Below are positions 12,041 through 25,400 of a stretch of DNA of 64,000 nucleotides, in pieces (positions within the stretch are counted from its first letter, which is position 1; each line of letters opens with the position of its first letter). The position numbers were made by a program, and so were the translations under genes. Source of the DNA: Planococcus citri (Eukaryota; Arthropoda; Insecta; Hemiptera; Pseudococcidae); NCBI RefSeq assembly GCF_950023065.1, contig NC_088678.1, forward strand, positions 12,142,580 to 12,206,579, in the 5' to 3' direction. The notes under the pieces are model-generated. The model was given only the letters and a program-made list of their open reading frames with translations. It did not search any database and was not told the origin of the DNA.

Positions 12041-13347
12041 ATGGAAAGTTCGAAAATTTTTGGCGAGTTGGACAATCCAGTTAATGAAGAAGAAATGTCC
12101 AAGGTATTGGAGCAAATTTCTCACAGCCCTTTACCTGTACTCCAAGCAGACGAAGTGCATGAAATTTTATCTCCTGTTGGTGCTCCAGGGCCATCCAATC
12201 CTATACAGCCTGTTGGTTTACCAGGACCATCTAATCGTATGCAGCCAGTTGGTAAGTTTTTGTCTTTTTTTAAAAAAAATTTATGCTTGAAGCTATGCAA
12301 AGTAAATACCTACATACGAGTTCGAAGATCATTTTGCTCAAAGTAAAATTAGGCAGGGAGGTGGTGTAAAAAAATTATTAATTTCTTTCATTTGAGAAAA
12401 AAAACAAAGCAAAATAGGTATATATTTTTTTTTTTAGAAATTTTTTTTGCAAACACACTCTGAGGTCATTCATTTCTAACTCTACACAGAATAATTCAAA
12501 TTTAAAAATATCACCAATTCAAAATAATTTTTCTCACATTTTTTAAAATTGAGTAAAAAATATCTGTTCTGAAAAAGAGATTTGGCAATTTTTTTTTTTT
12601 TCAAAGTATAAAAAAAAAACAAACAAGTGATTGAATGCATGTGTGGCTTTATGCTTGCCTAATTAAATGCTTTTTAATCTAAGATTTCCCTGCCCCTTTC
12701 CCCTTTTTGCTGTTGTAAAAAATCTAATTTCTTTCTCTTTTTTTTTTTAAACAGAGCTTCTTGATTTACCCCCTGAATTAATTTTCGAAATTGTTAGTCA
12801 TCTCCCTGGGGCTTCTATTGTGATGTTGGCACAAGCAAGCGATTATCTATGTGAAATTATTGTTGAAAAATTTGAAAAAATTTGGAATGAAAAATTTTTG
12901 GAAAAATATGACGAAATTAAAAACTTTATTCGAGCACACCTAAAAGAAAAATTTAAACAATTCCTGATCAGCTGCCTGCATTTTAACAAGGAAACAATCA
13001 ATGTAATAGAAGTTCTTAAAAAAGCAAAGTACATCGAATCAAAAAATTGGCAAGATTATACACAAGATGATGTTGTTCACGTATTTTCTCTTCCACAATT
13101 TTACACTGAAACAGATTTAATTAGAGATTATCAAAAAGAGGGAAGGGCAGAGGACTTGCAATTTTTTCTGCTAGAACCATATTTTGACAAATGGAAATTG
13201 AGCCAAGCCATCCACAAACAACTAAACCTACCAGTGTTATCTTGGGAAGATTTTATCGAAGATATGTGCTCCAACTATTTTGAGGCAACTTCACTTGAGA
13301 GCTGGGGGGAATGGTACAGGGAAAAATTGATGCACAATACACCCTAA
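12041..13347 (+). CDS. F-box protein, splice form 1 of the element gene, left arm (267 aa)
   Basis: Exon 1 is 12041-12251 and the F-box exon is 12755-13347; together 804 bases including the stop TAA. The start is the first ATG after the promoter. The first 70 residues are acidic and contain a short repeat of the type PVG(A/L)PGPSN. The F-box begins directly after the splice: LLDLPPELIFEIVSHL, then a second half ending around ASDYLCEIIVEKFEKIW, the spacing expected of F-box domains that bind Skp1 in SCF ubiquitin ligases. The rest (about 150 residues) is Lys/Glu-rich, without a recognised substrate-binding repeat. No phase-1 donor exists near the end of this exon, so it cannot be spliced forward to the polymerase exon; it must be a terminal exon. 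Role in the host (for example steering host proteins to degradation) is inference. Confidence 0.65.
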
Positions 13348-16300
13348 TTTTTTTTTTCTTAAAAAAGACAATTCCTTAACACACATTTTTTTTTCTTTCT
13401 TTTATACCCACAGATGAAACAGATGAAACAGAGGAGGAATTTTATGATGTACTAGGCATATCATCAAAAGTTATTAAAAAATTTTCTACTGAAGCACTCA
13501 CAATGACAGCCAAATTAAAAGAAAACTTGAAAAAAGAAAATCCGGAAGAATACCTAAAAAAAGCCCTGAATAAGTTGATAAATGAATTTGTTATCAACGA
13601 TATGAATCCCCGTGATAGAGTTGGTCTGGTTATGGGCAATGAATCGGCAGAAAAACCCATATTTATTTCATATAGGACACCTGACCAATTTTCCAGTGAT
13701 GTAATAATGAATGAATTTTCACGAATTATTCAGAGTAATAAAAATTTTTTAACGGATGAACCCTTTAAGATCAAAATAACCAAAGTACGAATGCCTGATG
13801 GGAACGGGAGAAGACGAAAATTTGACTTAATGAGCTATGAAGAAATTTGCCGGAAAAAAACATCTATAATTACAATTGAAAACCCCCATGACAACTTATG
13901 TTTGCCTAGAGCCCTTGTAGTTGGTATAGCTCTGGTTCATAAAGAAGATAACCAGAATGCAAAAAACCATTATGAATTAATAATCCAAAAGAATCGAGAC
14001 TATCAGTTACTGCAGGCTCAGAAACTATGCAGAGAAGCAGGGGTGAATATTGATGAAATTGGAGGCGGTATTGAAGCCCTCACCCGTTTTCAGAATTATT
14101 TAAAAGACTACAAGATAACTGTTTTTCATGGTGACGATGTGAATGGCAGAATACTTTATTTCAGAGGAAAGACCACAGCCCAGAAGTATATAAACTTGTA
14201 CTACTTAAATGAACATTATAATGTGATAACCACTTTGAAAGGGGCTTTTGGGTTTGACTTCTTTTGCTACGCATGTGGTAAAGGCTATCACCATAAGGGT
14301 GAACACCCAAATTGTATAAATGCTTGCAGCCAATGCTTGAAAGAGCCGAAATGTAAGTTCAAATCAGTGGACCAAATTAAAACGTGCAAAGATTGCAATC
14401 GGAAATTTCTTGATCAAATATGCTATGATAAACATAAGGTTCCAGGCCATTTTGAGAAGAACAAAAGTGTATGTGAAGGCTTGAAATTTTGTAAGAGCTG
14501 TGAAAAGTTATATTCTGTTAGAAGGCAAAAAAACCAGCAACACAAATGTGACTCTCATGTCTGTGAAAACTGCGATAAATTGGTGCCTTATGATCACGTA
14601 TGTTTTATCAAGCCTATGAAGAAAATGAACAAAAGAAGCGATGATTTATATGTTTTCTTTGATTTTGAAGCAAGGGTAGAAGAAGAGCCATGGATTGTCA
14701 CCCCTAAGTATACAGCTCGCCGTCACATACCAAATTTTGCTGTGCTACAGATGAATTGTATGCGCTGTATTAACAATGAAAATGATGACATAACGATAGA
14801 TTGTAGCCATTGTGGGCAGCGTCAGTATGTGATTGAAAACAAAGAAGGAGATGAATTGCTAGAAGAATTTTTCGATATTATTCGTAATAAAACACCCAAA
14901 TTCAAAAAAACATATGTGTATGCTCACAATGGAGGTGGCTATGATTATATTTTCCTAATAGAATTCATGGTTCGAAAACTAAATTGGGTACCTACCTTAA
15001 CTATGAATGGTTCAAAACTGATAATGATGAAACATAAACAAATTGAATTCAAAGATAGCCTAAACTTTTTCCATACCAGACTGGCTGCTCTACCTGATAT
15101 GTTTGGCATTGAAGATGCAGAGAAGGGGTATTTCCCCCATTATTTCAACACTTTACCGAATCAAAACTACTGTGGCTCTATCCCTGAAGCAAAATATTAC
15201 GGTATGGATGAAATGGGTCTTAAAGAAAGGAAAAAATTCGAAGAATGGTACAATGATCAAAAATCCAAGAATGTGACATTCAATTTTCAAGAAGAGATCC
15301 GAAAGTACTGCATTGCAGATGTAAATGTACTAAGAAAATCTTGTATAAAGTTTCGAAAACTATTCTACGATTTAATGGGGATAGACCCTCTAGCAGCAAC
15401 ATCAACAATAGCCAGTGCCTGCATGACTGCTTACAGAACAAATTTCATACCGCCAAATACCATCCCTTTGATGACCTTTCCATCATATCGAATGAGGGAC
15501 AATCAATCAATGTTGGCAGTTCGATATTTGAAGTACTTTGAAGATATGCATGGTGTTCAATTAGAATCTGCTTACCGTGGATGGGAAAAGCAAATTGGCA
15601 AATATAAGGTTGATGGCTACCATCCGTCATTTCCTATGGAAAAATTAGGTCCAGTTCCTGAAGATATGCCAAGTGTAAGACCATTGATTATCGAAATTAA
15701 TGGATGCTATTATCACGGATGTCCAAAATGTTTTGCCAATCGAACAACAGCTGTTAAATCGAAAGATAGTAAAGAATATGTCAATATGGACATGCGATAT
15801 AAGAATACACTGAAAAAATTAGAACATCTTCTTTCTCTGCCTGAAGCCCCTTATGTTATCACTAAATGGGAATGTGAGATCTATAATGAATGCAGAAGTA
15901 ATCCTACTCTGAAGCATTATATGACAAATGTCCAAATTCCAACCCCGATATACTCCAACCGTGAACCATTCTTCGGTGGCAGGACAGAAAACTTTTATTG
16001 GTATGTATAAAGGTGATAAGTTATAGGTTTTTGTAGGGGAAAAACTATCAGAGAGGTTCTCTAATGCAAATTTTTCTTTTTTTTTCTTCTGATACAGGTA
16101 CTATAGAGTGGACCCAGAAAAAAACGAAAAAATTCGCTATCTAGATGTGAATTCTCTCTATCCTTACGTTAACAAGTATGGATGTTATCCTATAGGACAT
16201 CCAAAAATTTTGCTTGGCAATGATATTCCCCCAAATTTGAATAATATTACAGGAATTGCAAAAGTTAGGCTTCTTCCACCAAAACAGCTATATCTACCAG

Positions 16301-18094
16301 TTTTACCAGTTAAAGTGAACAATAAATTGGTATTTGCACTTTGTAGAACATGTGCCTCTGAAGAAAATAAACTTGCATGTAACCATTCCGATAATGAAAG
16401 AGAAATTATGGGTACCTATACATGTATTGAACTAAATAAAGCTGTAGAAAAAGGATACCAAATCAAAGAGATCTATGAAGTTTGGGCTTATAAATCCACA
16501 AAATATAACATTCAAACCAATTCAGGCGGCTTATTTGTAAACTATATAAATACGTTCTTGAAGATAAAACAAGAAGCCTCAGGGTTTCCACCTCATGTCC
16601 AGTCAGATGACGACAAAAGAAAATTTATTGAAGAAATGAAACTTCGAGAAGGCGTAACCCTAGATCTGGAGAAAATTGAACCTAATCCAGGCCTAAGATC
16701 TCTGAGCAAACTCTGTCTAAATAGGTAAGATGCTGGCTACCTATCCTTTGATATAACTCATAAATTTCTCAAAAGTAGGTACATCATATCAACATTGATA
16801 TGGTTTTTGTTTATTTTTCAGTCTCTGGGGAAAATTTGGGCAGAGGAACAATCAAAGGCAGGTGAAAGTCATAAAGGATGGACCCGAATTCTTCGAATAC
16901 TTTTCAAACCCAGCAATAGACATAACAGATACAACTTTTGTTACTGATGATTTAGTTTATGTCCACTGGGAATACCTTGAAGAAACAGCCATTGATACAC
17001 CCTTTATCAATCCAGTACTCAGTGCTCATGTAACTGCCGAAGCCAGGCTGGTCCTATATAGTTATTTGGAAAAATTACAAGATAGAGTACTCTACTGTGA
17101 TACAGATTCAATTATCTATATTGAAAGACCAGGAGATGAGCAAATAGAGACAGGACCTTACTTAGGCCAGATGGGAAATGAACTGGAAAAAGAGGGTGAA
17201 GGAGCCTATATAACAGAATTCATTTCTGGTATGATGAATTTATTGATCATGAATAGATTCTATCTATCAATTAATAATTAACAGTTATCAATGATGAATT
17301 TTTCATTATACTTTCAGGAGGTCCAAAGAATTATGCCTATTGCATAAAAACAGGGAAAGGTGAGCTCAAACATGTGGTGAAGATTCGGGGTTTCACCCTG
17401 AATTATAATACCCTTCAGAGCCTGAATTATGAAGCACTGAAAAATTTTGTCCTCTCACAAACCTCCACTAATCGACCACAGAAAATAAAGGTTGAATATA
17501 AAAACCAAATCCAAAGGAAGAGGCCTTTTCATGTGGTAACACAAGAAATGTCAAAAGAATATGGTGAAGTTGCCCCAAAAAGGAGGAGAATTGAATCTTT
17601 CCGTAGTTTGCCCTATGGTTATGTGGATTGAAATGTAACTAACCTGAGTTCATTCTCTTTCTTGAAATTCTGTAGGTATAAATCCTAATAATATTCTGTT
17701 CTTATTCACAGGCTTAAACGATTTACCAGACAATATCTTGGAAAAAATATTGGATAGTGTATATTGGAAGCAATACTACACAACGCTACCCTACGTCAGT
17801 CAACGATTGCAAAAGTCTTGCATTGAAAGAATTTTCAAAATCATGCATCCCAAAACTAAGGCATCAAAGGATCACACTTTGGTTGTTGACAATTATAAAA
17901 ATCGAAGAAATGGAAGAAACGGCGAAATTATCATTAATAGATTCCGCAGAGGGCTCATTCCATGTAATTGTTTAAGCAAACAGGGTCGTAAAAAAGAAGT
18001 ACGATACATCAAGAGATATGTCATTGAGCTAAAGGTAGGCCGCCCTTTCTTCAACGATGACCACGACACAGGCGAATCGGATCTCGAAGAATAA
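12041..18094 (+). CDS. Family B DNA polymerase (Polinton type) with C-terminal F-box, left arm (1504 aa)
   Basis: Exons: 12041-12251, 13414-16000, 16098-16724, 16822-17228, 17318-17617, 17712-18094; 4515 bases, all junction phases agree. In the large exon, counted from the ATG at 13503: an OTU-like or linker motif NPHDNLCLPRAL (~127), a Cys/His-rich zinc region (~253-375), exonuclease motifs FFDFEAR (~385), AHNGGGYDYIF (~472) and YCIAD (~601), and a VSR-like endonuclease insertion with GCYYHGCPKC (~733). Polymerase motif A DVNSLYPY is at 16144, motif B (K..LNSLWGKFGQR) spans the 16724/16822 junction, motif C YCDTDS is at 17093 and GPKNYAY follows 17318. All catalytic acids are intact. The last exon opens with a second F-box-like segment (LNDLPDNILEKIL). 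Its donor at 17618 (GTTATG) is weak; without that splice the protein ends at 17631. Replication of the element by protein priming is inferred from the family. Confidence 0.75.
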
Positions 18095-18309
18095 ATGTAC
18101 TTTTTCTTGAAATTTTTTAAAAATTTGTAATTAATTTTGTAATTTTTGTATCTTTCTTCAATAGATTAACTTATACTTACTTACGTTTCCTTACTTGTGT
18201 TTATGAATTCTAGGTTACATCTTTTATGAAATCTATTTGTTTATAAGTTTTCAAGAGTTCTTGTGATTATTTTTACCTGTATCAACTCCTGTGTTTGAAA
18301 TATTTCTAT

Positions 18310-18315
18310 AATAAA
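18310..18315 (+). terminator. Polyadenylation signal, left arm
   Basis: AATAAA lies 216 bases after the polymerase stop and about 45 bases before the palindrome loop, so the two convergent units end almost at the centre. The mirror signal is TTTATT at 19248-19253. Confidence 0.6.
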
Positions 18316-18360
18316 TAGTACCCAGTGTTCATCTTTCATTTCATTTCAATCATTTTTTTT

Positions 18361-18377
18361 CATTTTTATGAACTACC
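18361..18377. other. Loop at the centre of the palindrome
   Basis: These 17 bases (catttttatgaactacc) lie between a T run ending the left arm (18353-18360) and an A run opening the right arm (18378-18389). They are the only part of the element not present in both arms. Confidence 0.75.
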
Positions 18378-19000
18378 AAAAAAAAAAAATGATTGAAATG
18401 AAATGAAAGATGAACACTGGGTACTATTTATTATAGAAATATTTCAAACACAGGAGTTGATACAGGTAAAAATAATCACAAGAACTCTTGAAAACTTATA
18501 AACAAATAGATTTCATAAAAGATGTAACCTAGAATTCATAAACACAAGTAAGGAAACGTAAGTAAGTATAAGTTAATCTATTGAAGAAAGATACAAAAAT
18601 TACAAAATTAATTACAAATTTTTAAAAAATTTCAAGAAAAAGTACATTTATTCTTCGAGATCCGATTCGCCTGTGTCGTGGTCATCGTTGAAGAAAGGGC
18701 GGCCTACCTTTAGCTCAATGACATATCTCTTGATGTATCGTACTTCTTTTTTACGACCCTGTTTGCTTAAACAATTACATGGAATGAGCCCTCTGCGGAA
18801 TCTATTAATGATAATTTCGCCGTTTCTTCCATTTCTTCGATTTTTATAATTGTCAACAACCAAAGTGTGATCCTTTGATGCCTTAGTTTTGGGATGCATG
18901 ATTTTGAAAATTCTTTCAATGCAAGACTTTTGCAATCGTTGACTGACGTAGGGTAGCGTTGTGTAGTATTGCTTCCAATATACACTATCCAATATTTTTT
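18378..19000 (-). repeat. End of contig 1: first, incomplete copy of the right arm
   Basis: This stretch is the reverse complement of about 17744-18360 and is also the same as 19201-19821. It carries the C-terminal part of the polymerase last exon, cut off at the N run. It most likely represents the same DNA as the start of contig 2 and is not an extra genomic copy. Confidence 0.75.
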
Positions 19001-19200
19001 NNNNNNNNNNNNNNNNNNNNNNNNNNNNNNNNNNNNNNNNNNNNNNNNNNNNNNNNNNNNNNNNNNNNNNNNNNNNNNNNNNNNNNNNNNNNNNNNNNNN
19101 NNNNNNNNNNNNNNNNNNNNNNNNNNNNNNNNNNNNNNNNNNNNNNNNNNNNNNNNNNNNNNNNNNNNNNNNNNNNNNNNNNNNNNNNNNNNNNNNNNNN
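19001..19200. other. Assembly gap (200 N)
   Basis: Exactly 200 N, a fixed-size scaffolding gap. Contig 1 stops inside the right arm and contig 2 restarts in the A run at the palindrome centre, so the contigs overlap by about 620 bases and the real gap may be absent. Confidence 0.95.
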
Positions 19201-19468
19201 AAAAAAAAAATGATTGAAATGAAATGAAAGATGAACACTGGGTACTATTTATTATAGAAATATTTCAAACACAGGAGTTGATACAGGTAAAAATAATCAC
19301 AAGAACTCTTGAAAACTTATAAACAAATAGATTTCATAAAAGATGTAACCTAGAATTCATAAACACAAGTAAGGAAACGTAAGTAAGTATAAGTTAATCT
19401 ATTGAAGAAAGATACAAAAATTACAAAATTAATTACAAATTTTTAAAAAATTTCAAGAAAAAGTACAT

Positions 19469-22400
19469 TTATTCTTCGAGATCCGATTCGCCTGTGTCGT
19501 GGTCATCGTTGAAGAAAGGGCGGCCTACCTTTAGCTCAATGACATATCTCTTGATGTATCGTACTTCTTTTTTACGACCCTGTTTGCTTAAACAATTACA
19601 TGGAATGAGCCCTCTGCGGAATCTATTAATGATAATTTCGCCGTTTCTTCCATTTCTTCGATTTTTATAATTGTCAACAACCAAAGTGTGATCCTTTGAT
19701 GCCTTAGTTTTGGGATGCATGATTTTGAAAATTCTTTCAATGCAAGACTTTTGCAATCGTTGACTGACGTAGGGTAGCGTTGTGTAGTATTGCTTCCAAT
19801 ATACACTATCCAATATTTTTTCCAAGATATTGTCTGGTAAATCGTTTAAGCCTGTGAATAAGAACAGAATATTATTAGGATTTATACCTACAGAATTTCA
19901 AGAAAGAGAATGAACTCAGGTTAGTTACATTTCAATCCACATAACCATAGGGCAAACTACGGAAAGATTCAATTCTCCTCCTTTTTGGGGCAACTTCACC
20001 ATATTCTTTTGACATTTCTTGTGTTACCACATGAAAAGGCCTCTTCCTTTGGATTTGGTTTTTATATTCAACCTTTATTTTCTGTGGTCGATTAGTGGAG
20101 GTTTGTGAGAGGACAAAATTTTTCAGTGCTTCATAATTCAGGCTCTGAAGGGTATTATAATTCAGGGTGAAACCCCGAATCTTCACCACATGTTTGAGCT
20201 CACCTTTCCCTGTTTTTATGCAATAGGCATAATTCTTTGGACCTCCTGAAAGTATAATGAAAAATTCATCATTGATAACTGTTAATTATTAATTGATAGA
20301 TAGAATCTATTCATGATCAATAAATTCATCATACCAGAAATGAATTCTGTTATATAGGCTCCTTCACCCTCTTTTTCCAGTTCATTTCCCATCTGGCCTA
20401 AGTAAGGTCCTGTCTCTATTTGCTCATCTCCTGGTCTTTCAATATAGATAATTGAATCTGTATCACAGTAGAGTACTCTATCTTGTAATTTTTCCAAATA
20501 ACTATATAGGACCAGCCTGGCTTCGGCAGTTACATGAGCACTGAGTACTGGATTGATAAAGGGTGTATCAATGGCTGTTTCTTCAAGGTATTCCCAGTGG
20601 ACATAAACTAAATCATCAGTAACAAAAGTTGTATCTGTTATGTCTATTGCTGGGTTTGAAAAGTATTCGAAGAATTCGGGTCCATCCTTTATGACTTTCA
20701 CCTGCCTTTGATTGTTCCTCTGCCCAAATTTTCCCCAGAGACTGAAAAATAAACAAAAACCATATCAATGTTGATATGATGTACCTACTTTTGAGAAATT
20801 TATGAGTTATATCAAAGGATAGGTAGCCAGCATCTTACCTATTTAGACAGAGTTTGCTCAGAGATCTTAGGCCTGGATTAGGTTCAATTTTCTCCAGATC
20901 TAGGGTTACGCCTTCTCGAAGTTTCATTTCTTCAATAAATTTTCTTTTGTCGTCATCTGACTGGACATGAGGTGGAAACCCTGAGGCTTCTTGTTTTATC
21001 TTCAAGAACGTATTTATATAGTTTACAAATAAGCCGCCTGAATTGGTTTGAATGTTATATTTTGTGGATTTATAAGCCCAAACTTCATAGATCTCTTTGA
21101 TTTGGTATCCTTTTTCTACAGCTTTATTTAGTTCAATACATGTATAGGTACCCATAATTTCTCTTTCATTATCGGAATGGTTACATGCAAGTTTATTTTC
21201 TTCAGAGGCACATGTTCTACAAAGTGCAAATACCAATTTATTGTTCACTTTAACTGGTAAAACTGGTAGATATAGCTGTTTTGGTGGAAGAAGCCTAACT
21301 TTTGCAATTCCTGTAATATTATTCAAATTTGGGGGAATATCATTGCCAAGCAAAATTTTTGGATGTCCTATAGGATAACATCCATACTTGTTAACGTAAG
21401 GATAGAGAGAATTCACATCTAGATAGCGAATTTTTTCGTTTTTTTCTGGGTCCACTCTATAGTACCTGTATCAGAAGAAAAAAAAAGAAAAATTTGCATT
21501 AGAGAACCTCTCTGATAGTTTTTCCCCTACAAAAACCTATAACTTATCACCTTTATACATACCAATAAAAGTTTTCTGTCCTGCCACCGAAGAATGGTTC
21601 ACGGTTGGAGTATATCGGGGTTGGAATTTGGACATTTGTCATATAATGCTTCAGAGTAGGATTACTTCTGCATTCATTATAGATCTCACATTCCCATTTA
21701 GTGATAACATAAGGGGCTTCAGGCAGAGAAAGAAGATGTTCTAATTTTTTCAGTGTATTCTTATATCGCATGTCCATATTGACATATTCTTTACTATCTT
21801 TCGATTTAACAGCTGTTGTTCGATTGGCAAAACATTTTGGACATCCGTGATAATAGCATCCATTAATTTCGATAATCAATGGTCTTACACTTGGCATATC
21901 TTCAGGAACTGGACCTAATTTTTCCATAGGAAATGACGGATGGTAGCCATCAACCTTATATTTGCCAATTTGCTTTTCCCATCCACGGTAAGCAGATTCT
22001 AATTGAACACCATGCATATCTTCAAAGTACTTCAAATATCGAACTGCCAACATTGATTGATTGTCCCTCATTCGATATGATGGAAAGGTCATCAAAGGGA
22101 TGGTATTTGGCGGTATGAAATTTGTTCTGTAAGCAGTCATGCAGGCACTGGCTATTGTTGATGTTGCTGCTAGAGGGTCTATCCCCATTAAATCGTAGAA
22201 TAGTTTTCGAAACTTTATACAAGATTTTCTTAGTACATTTACATCTGCAATGCAGTACTTTCGGATCTCTTCTTGAAAATTGAATGTCACATTCTTGGAT
22301 TTTTGATCATTGTACCATTCTTCGAATTTTTTCCTTTCTTTAAGACCCATTTCATCCATACCGTAATATTTTGCTTCAGGGATAGAGCCACAGTAGTTTT

Positions 22401-25400
22401 GATTCGGTAAAGTGTTGAAATAATGGGGGAAATACCCCTTCTCTGCATCTTCAATGCCAAACATATCAGGTAGAGCAGCCAGTCTGGTATGGAAAAAGTT
22501 TAGGCTATCTTTGAATTCAATTTGTTTATGTTTCATCATTATCAGTTTTGAACCATTCATAGTTAAGGTAGGTACCCAATTTAGTTTTCGAACCATGAAT
22601 TCTATTAGGAAAATATAATCATAGCCACCTCCATTGTGAGCATACACATATGTTTTTTTGAATTTGGGTGTTTTATTACGAATAATATCGAAAAATTCTT
22701 CTAGCAATTCATCTCCTTCTTTGTTTTCAATCACATACTGACGCTGCCCACAATGGCTACAATCTATCGTTATGTCATCATTTTCATTGTTAATACAGCG
22801 CATACAATTCATCTGTAGCACAGCAAAATTTGGTATGTGACGGCGAGCTGTATACTTAGGGGTGACAATCCATGGCTCTTCTTCTACCCTTGCTTCAAAA
22901 TCAAAGAAAACATATAAATCATCGCTTCTTTTGTTCATTTTCTTCATAGGCTTGATAAAACATACGTGATCATAAGGCACCAATTTATCGCAGTTTTCAC
23001 AGACATGAGAGTCACATTTGTGTTGCTGGTTTTTTTGCCTTCTAACAGAATATAACTTTTCACAGCTCTTACAAAATTTCAAGCCTTCACATACACTTTT
23101 GTTCTTCTCAAAATGGCCTGGAACCTTATGTTTATCATAGCATATTTGATCAAGAAATTTCCGATTGCAATCTTTGCACGTTTTAATTTGGTCCACTGAT
23201 TTGAACTTACATTTCGGCTCTTTCAAGCATTGGCTGCAAGCATTTATACAATTTGGGTGTTCACCCTTATGGTGATAGCCTTTACCACATGCGTAGCAAA
23301 AGAAGTCAAACCCAAAAGCCCCTTTCAAAGTGGTTATCACATTATAATGTTCATTTAAGTAGTACAAGTTTATATACTTCTGGGCTGTGGTCTTTCCTCT
23401 GAAATAAAGTATTCTGCCATTCACATCGTCACCATGAAAAACAGTTATCTTGTAGTCTTTTAAATAATTCTGAAAACGGGTGAGGGCTTCAATACCGCCT
23501 CCAATTTCATCAATATTCACCCCTGCTTCTCTGCATAGTTTCTGAGCCTGCAGTAACTGATAGTCTCGATTCTTTTGGATTATTAATTCATAATGGTTTT
23601 TTGCATTCTGGTTATCTTCTTTATGAACCAGAGCTATACCAACTACAAGGGCTCTAGGCAAACATAAGTTGTCATGGGGGTTTTCAATTGTAATTATAGA
23701 TGTTTTTTTCCGGCAAATTTCTTCATAGCTCATTAAGTCAAATTTTCGTCTTCTCCCGTTCCCATCAGGCATTCGTACTTTGGTTATTTTGATCTTAAAG
23801 GGTTCATCCGTTAAAAAATTTTTATTACTCTGAATAATTCGTGAAAATTCATTCATTATTACATCACTGGAAAATTGGTCAGGTGTCCTATATGAAATAA
23901 ATATGGGTTTTTCTGCCGATTCATTGCCCATAACCAGACCAACTCTATCACGGGGATTCATATCGTTGATAACAAATTCATTTATCAACTTATTCAGGGC
24001 TTTTTTTAGGTATTCTTCCGGATTTTCTTTTTTCAAGTTTTCTTTTAATTTGGCTGTCATTGTGAGTGCTTCAGTAGAAAATTTTTTAATAACTTTTGAT
24101 GATATGCCTAGTACATCATAAAATTCCTCCTCTATTTCATCTGTTTCATCTGTGGGTATAAAAGAAAGAAAAAAAAATGTGTGTTAAGGAATTGTCTTTT
24201 TTAAGAAAAAAAAAATTAGGGTGTATTGTGCATCAATTTTTCCCTGTACCATTCCCCCCAGCTCTCAAGTGAAGTTGCCTCAAAATAGTTGGAGCACATA
24301 TCTTCGATAAAATCTTCCCAAGATAACACTGGTAGGTTTAGTTGTTTGTGGATGGCTTGGCTCAATTTCCATTTGTCAAAATATGGTTCTAGCAGAAAAA
24401 ATTGCAAGTCCTCTGCCCTTCCCTCTTTTTGATAATCTCTAATTAAATCTGTTTCAGTGTAAAATTGTGGAAGAGAAAATACGTGAACAACATCATCTTG
24501 TGTATAATCTTGCCAATTTTTTGATTCGATGTACTTTGCTTTTTTAAGAACTTCTATTACATTGATTGTTTCCTTGTTAAAATGCAGGCAGCTGATCAGG
24601 AATTGTTTAAATTTTTCTTTTAGGTGTGCTCGAATAAAGTTTTTAATTTCGTCATATTTTTCCAAAAATTTTTCATTCCAAATTTTTTCAAATTTTTCAA
24701 CAATAATTTCACATAGATAATCGCTTGCTTGTGCCAACATCACAATAGAAGCCCCAGGGAGATGACTAACAATTTCGAAAATTAATTCAGGGGGTAAATC
24801 AAGAAGCTCTGTTTAAAAAAAAAAAGAGAAAGAAATTAGATTTTTTACAACAGCAAAAAGGGGAAAGGGGCAGGGAAATCTTAGATTAAAAAGCATTTAA
24901 TTAGGCAAGCATAAAGCCACACATGCATTCAATCACTTGTTTGTTTTTTTTTTATACTTTGAAAAAAAAAAAATTGCCAAATCTCTTTTTCAGAACAGAT
25001 ATTTTTTACTCAATTTTAAAAAATGTGAGAAAAATTATTTTGAATTGGTGATATTTTTAAATTTGAATTATTCTGTGTAGAGTTAGAAATGAATGACCTC
25101 AGAGTGTGTTTGCAAAAAAAATTTCTAAAAAAAAAAATATATACCTATTTTGCTTTGTTTTTTTTCTCAAATGAAAGAAATTAATAATTTTTTTACACCA
25201 CCTCCCTGCCTAATTTTACTTTGAGCAAAATGATCTTCGAACTCGTATGTAGGTATTTACTTTGCATAGCTTCAAGCATAAATTTTTTTTAAAAAAAGAC
25301 AAAAACTTACCAACTGGCTGCATACGATTAGATGGTCCTGGTAAACCAACAGGCTGTATAGGATTGGATGGCCCTGGAGCACCAACAGGAGATAAAATTT

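Noticed and set aside
13445..15630. Antisense frames of 60-72 aa inside the polymerase exons
   Set aside because: Shadows of the real coding frame; no splice sites or family features.
18648..19238. Frame running through the N gap that resembles a third copy of the polymerase tail
   Set aside because: It exists only because the contig ends overlap; the same exon is given completely at 19469-19851.
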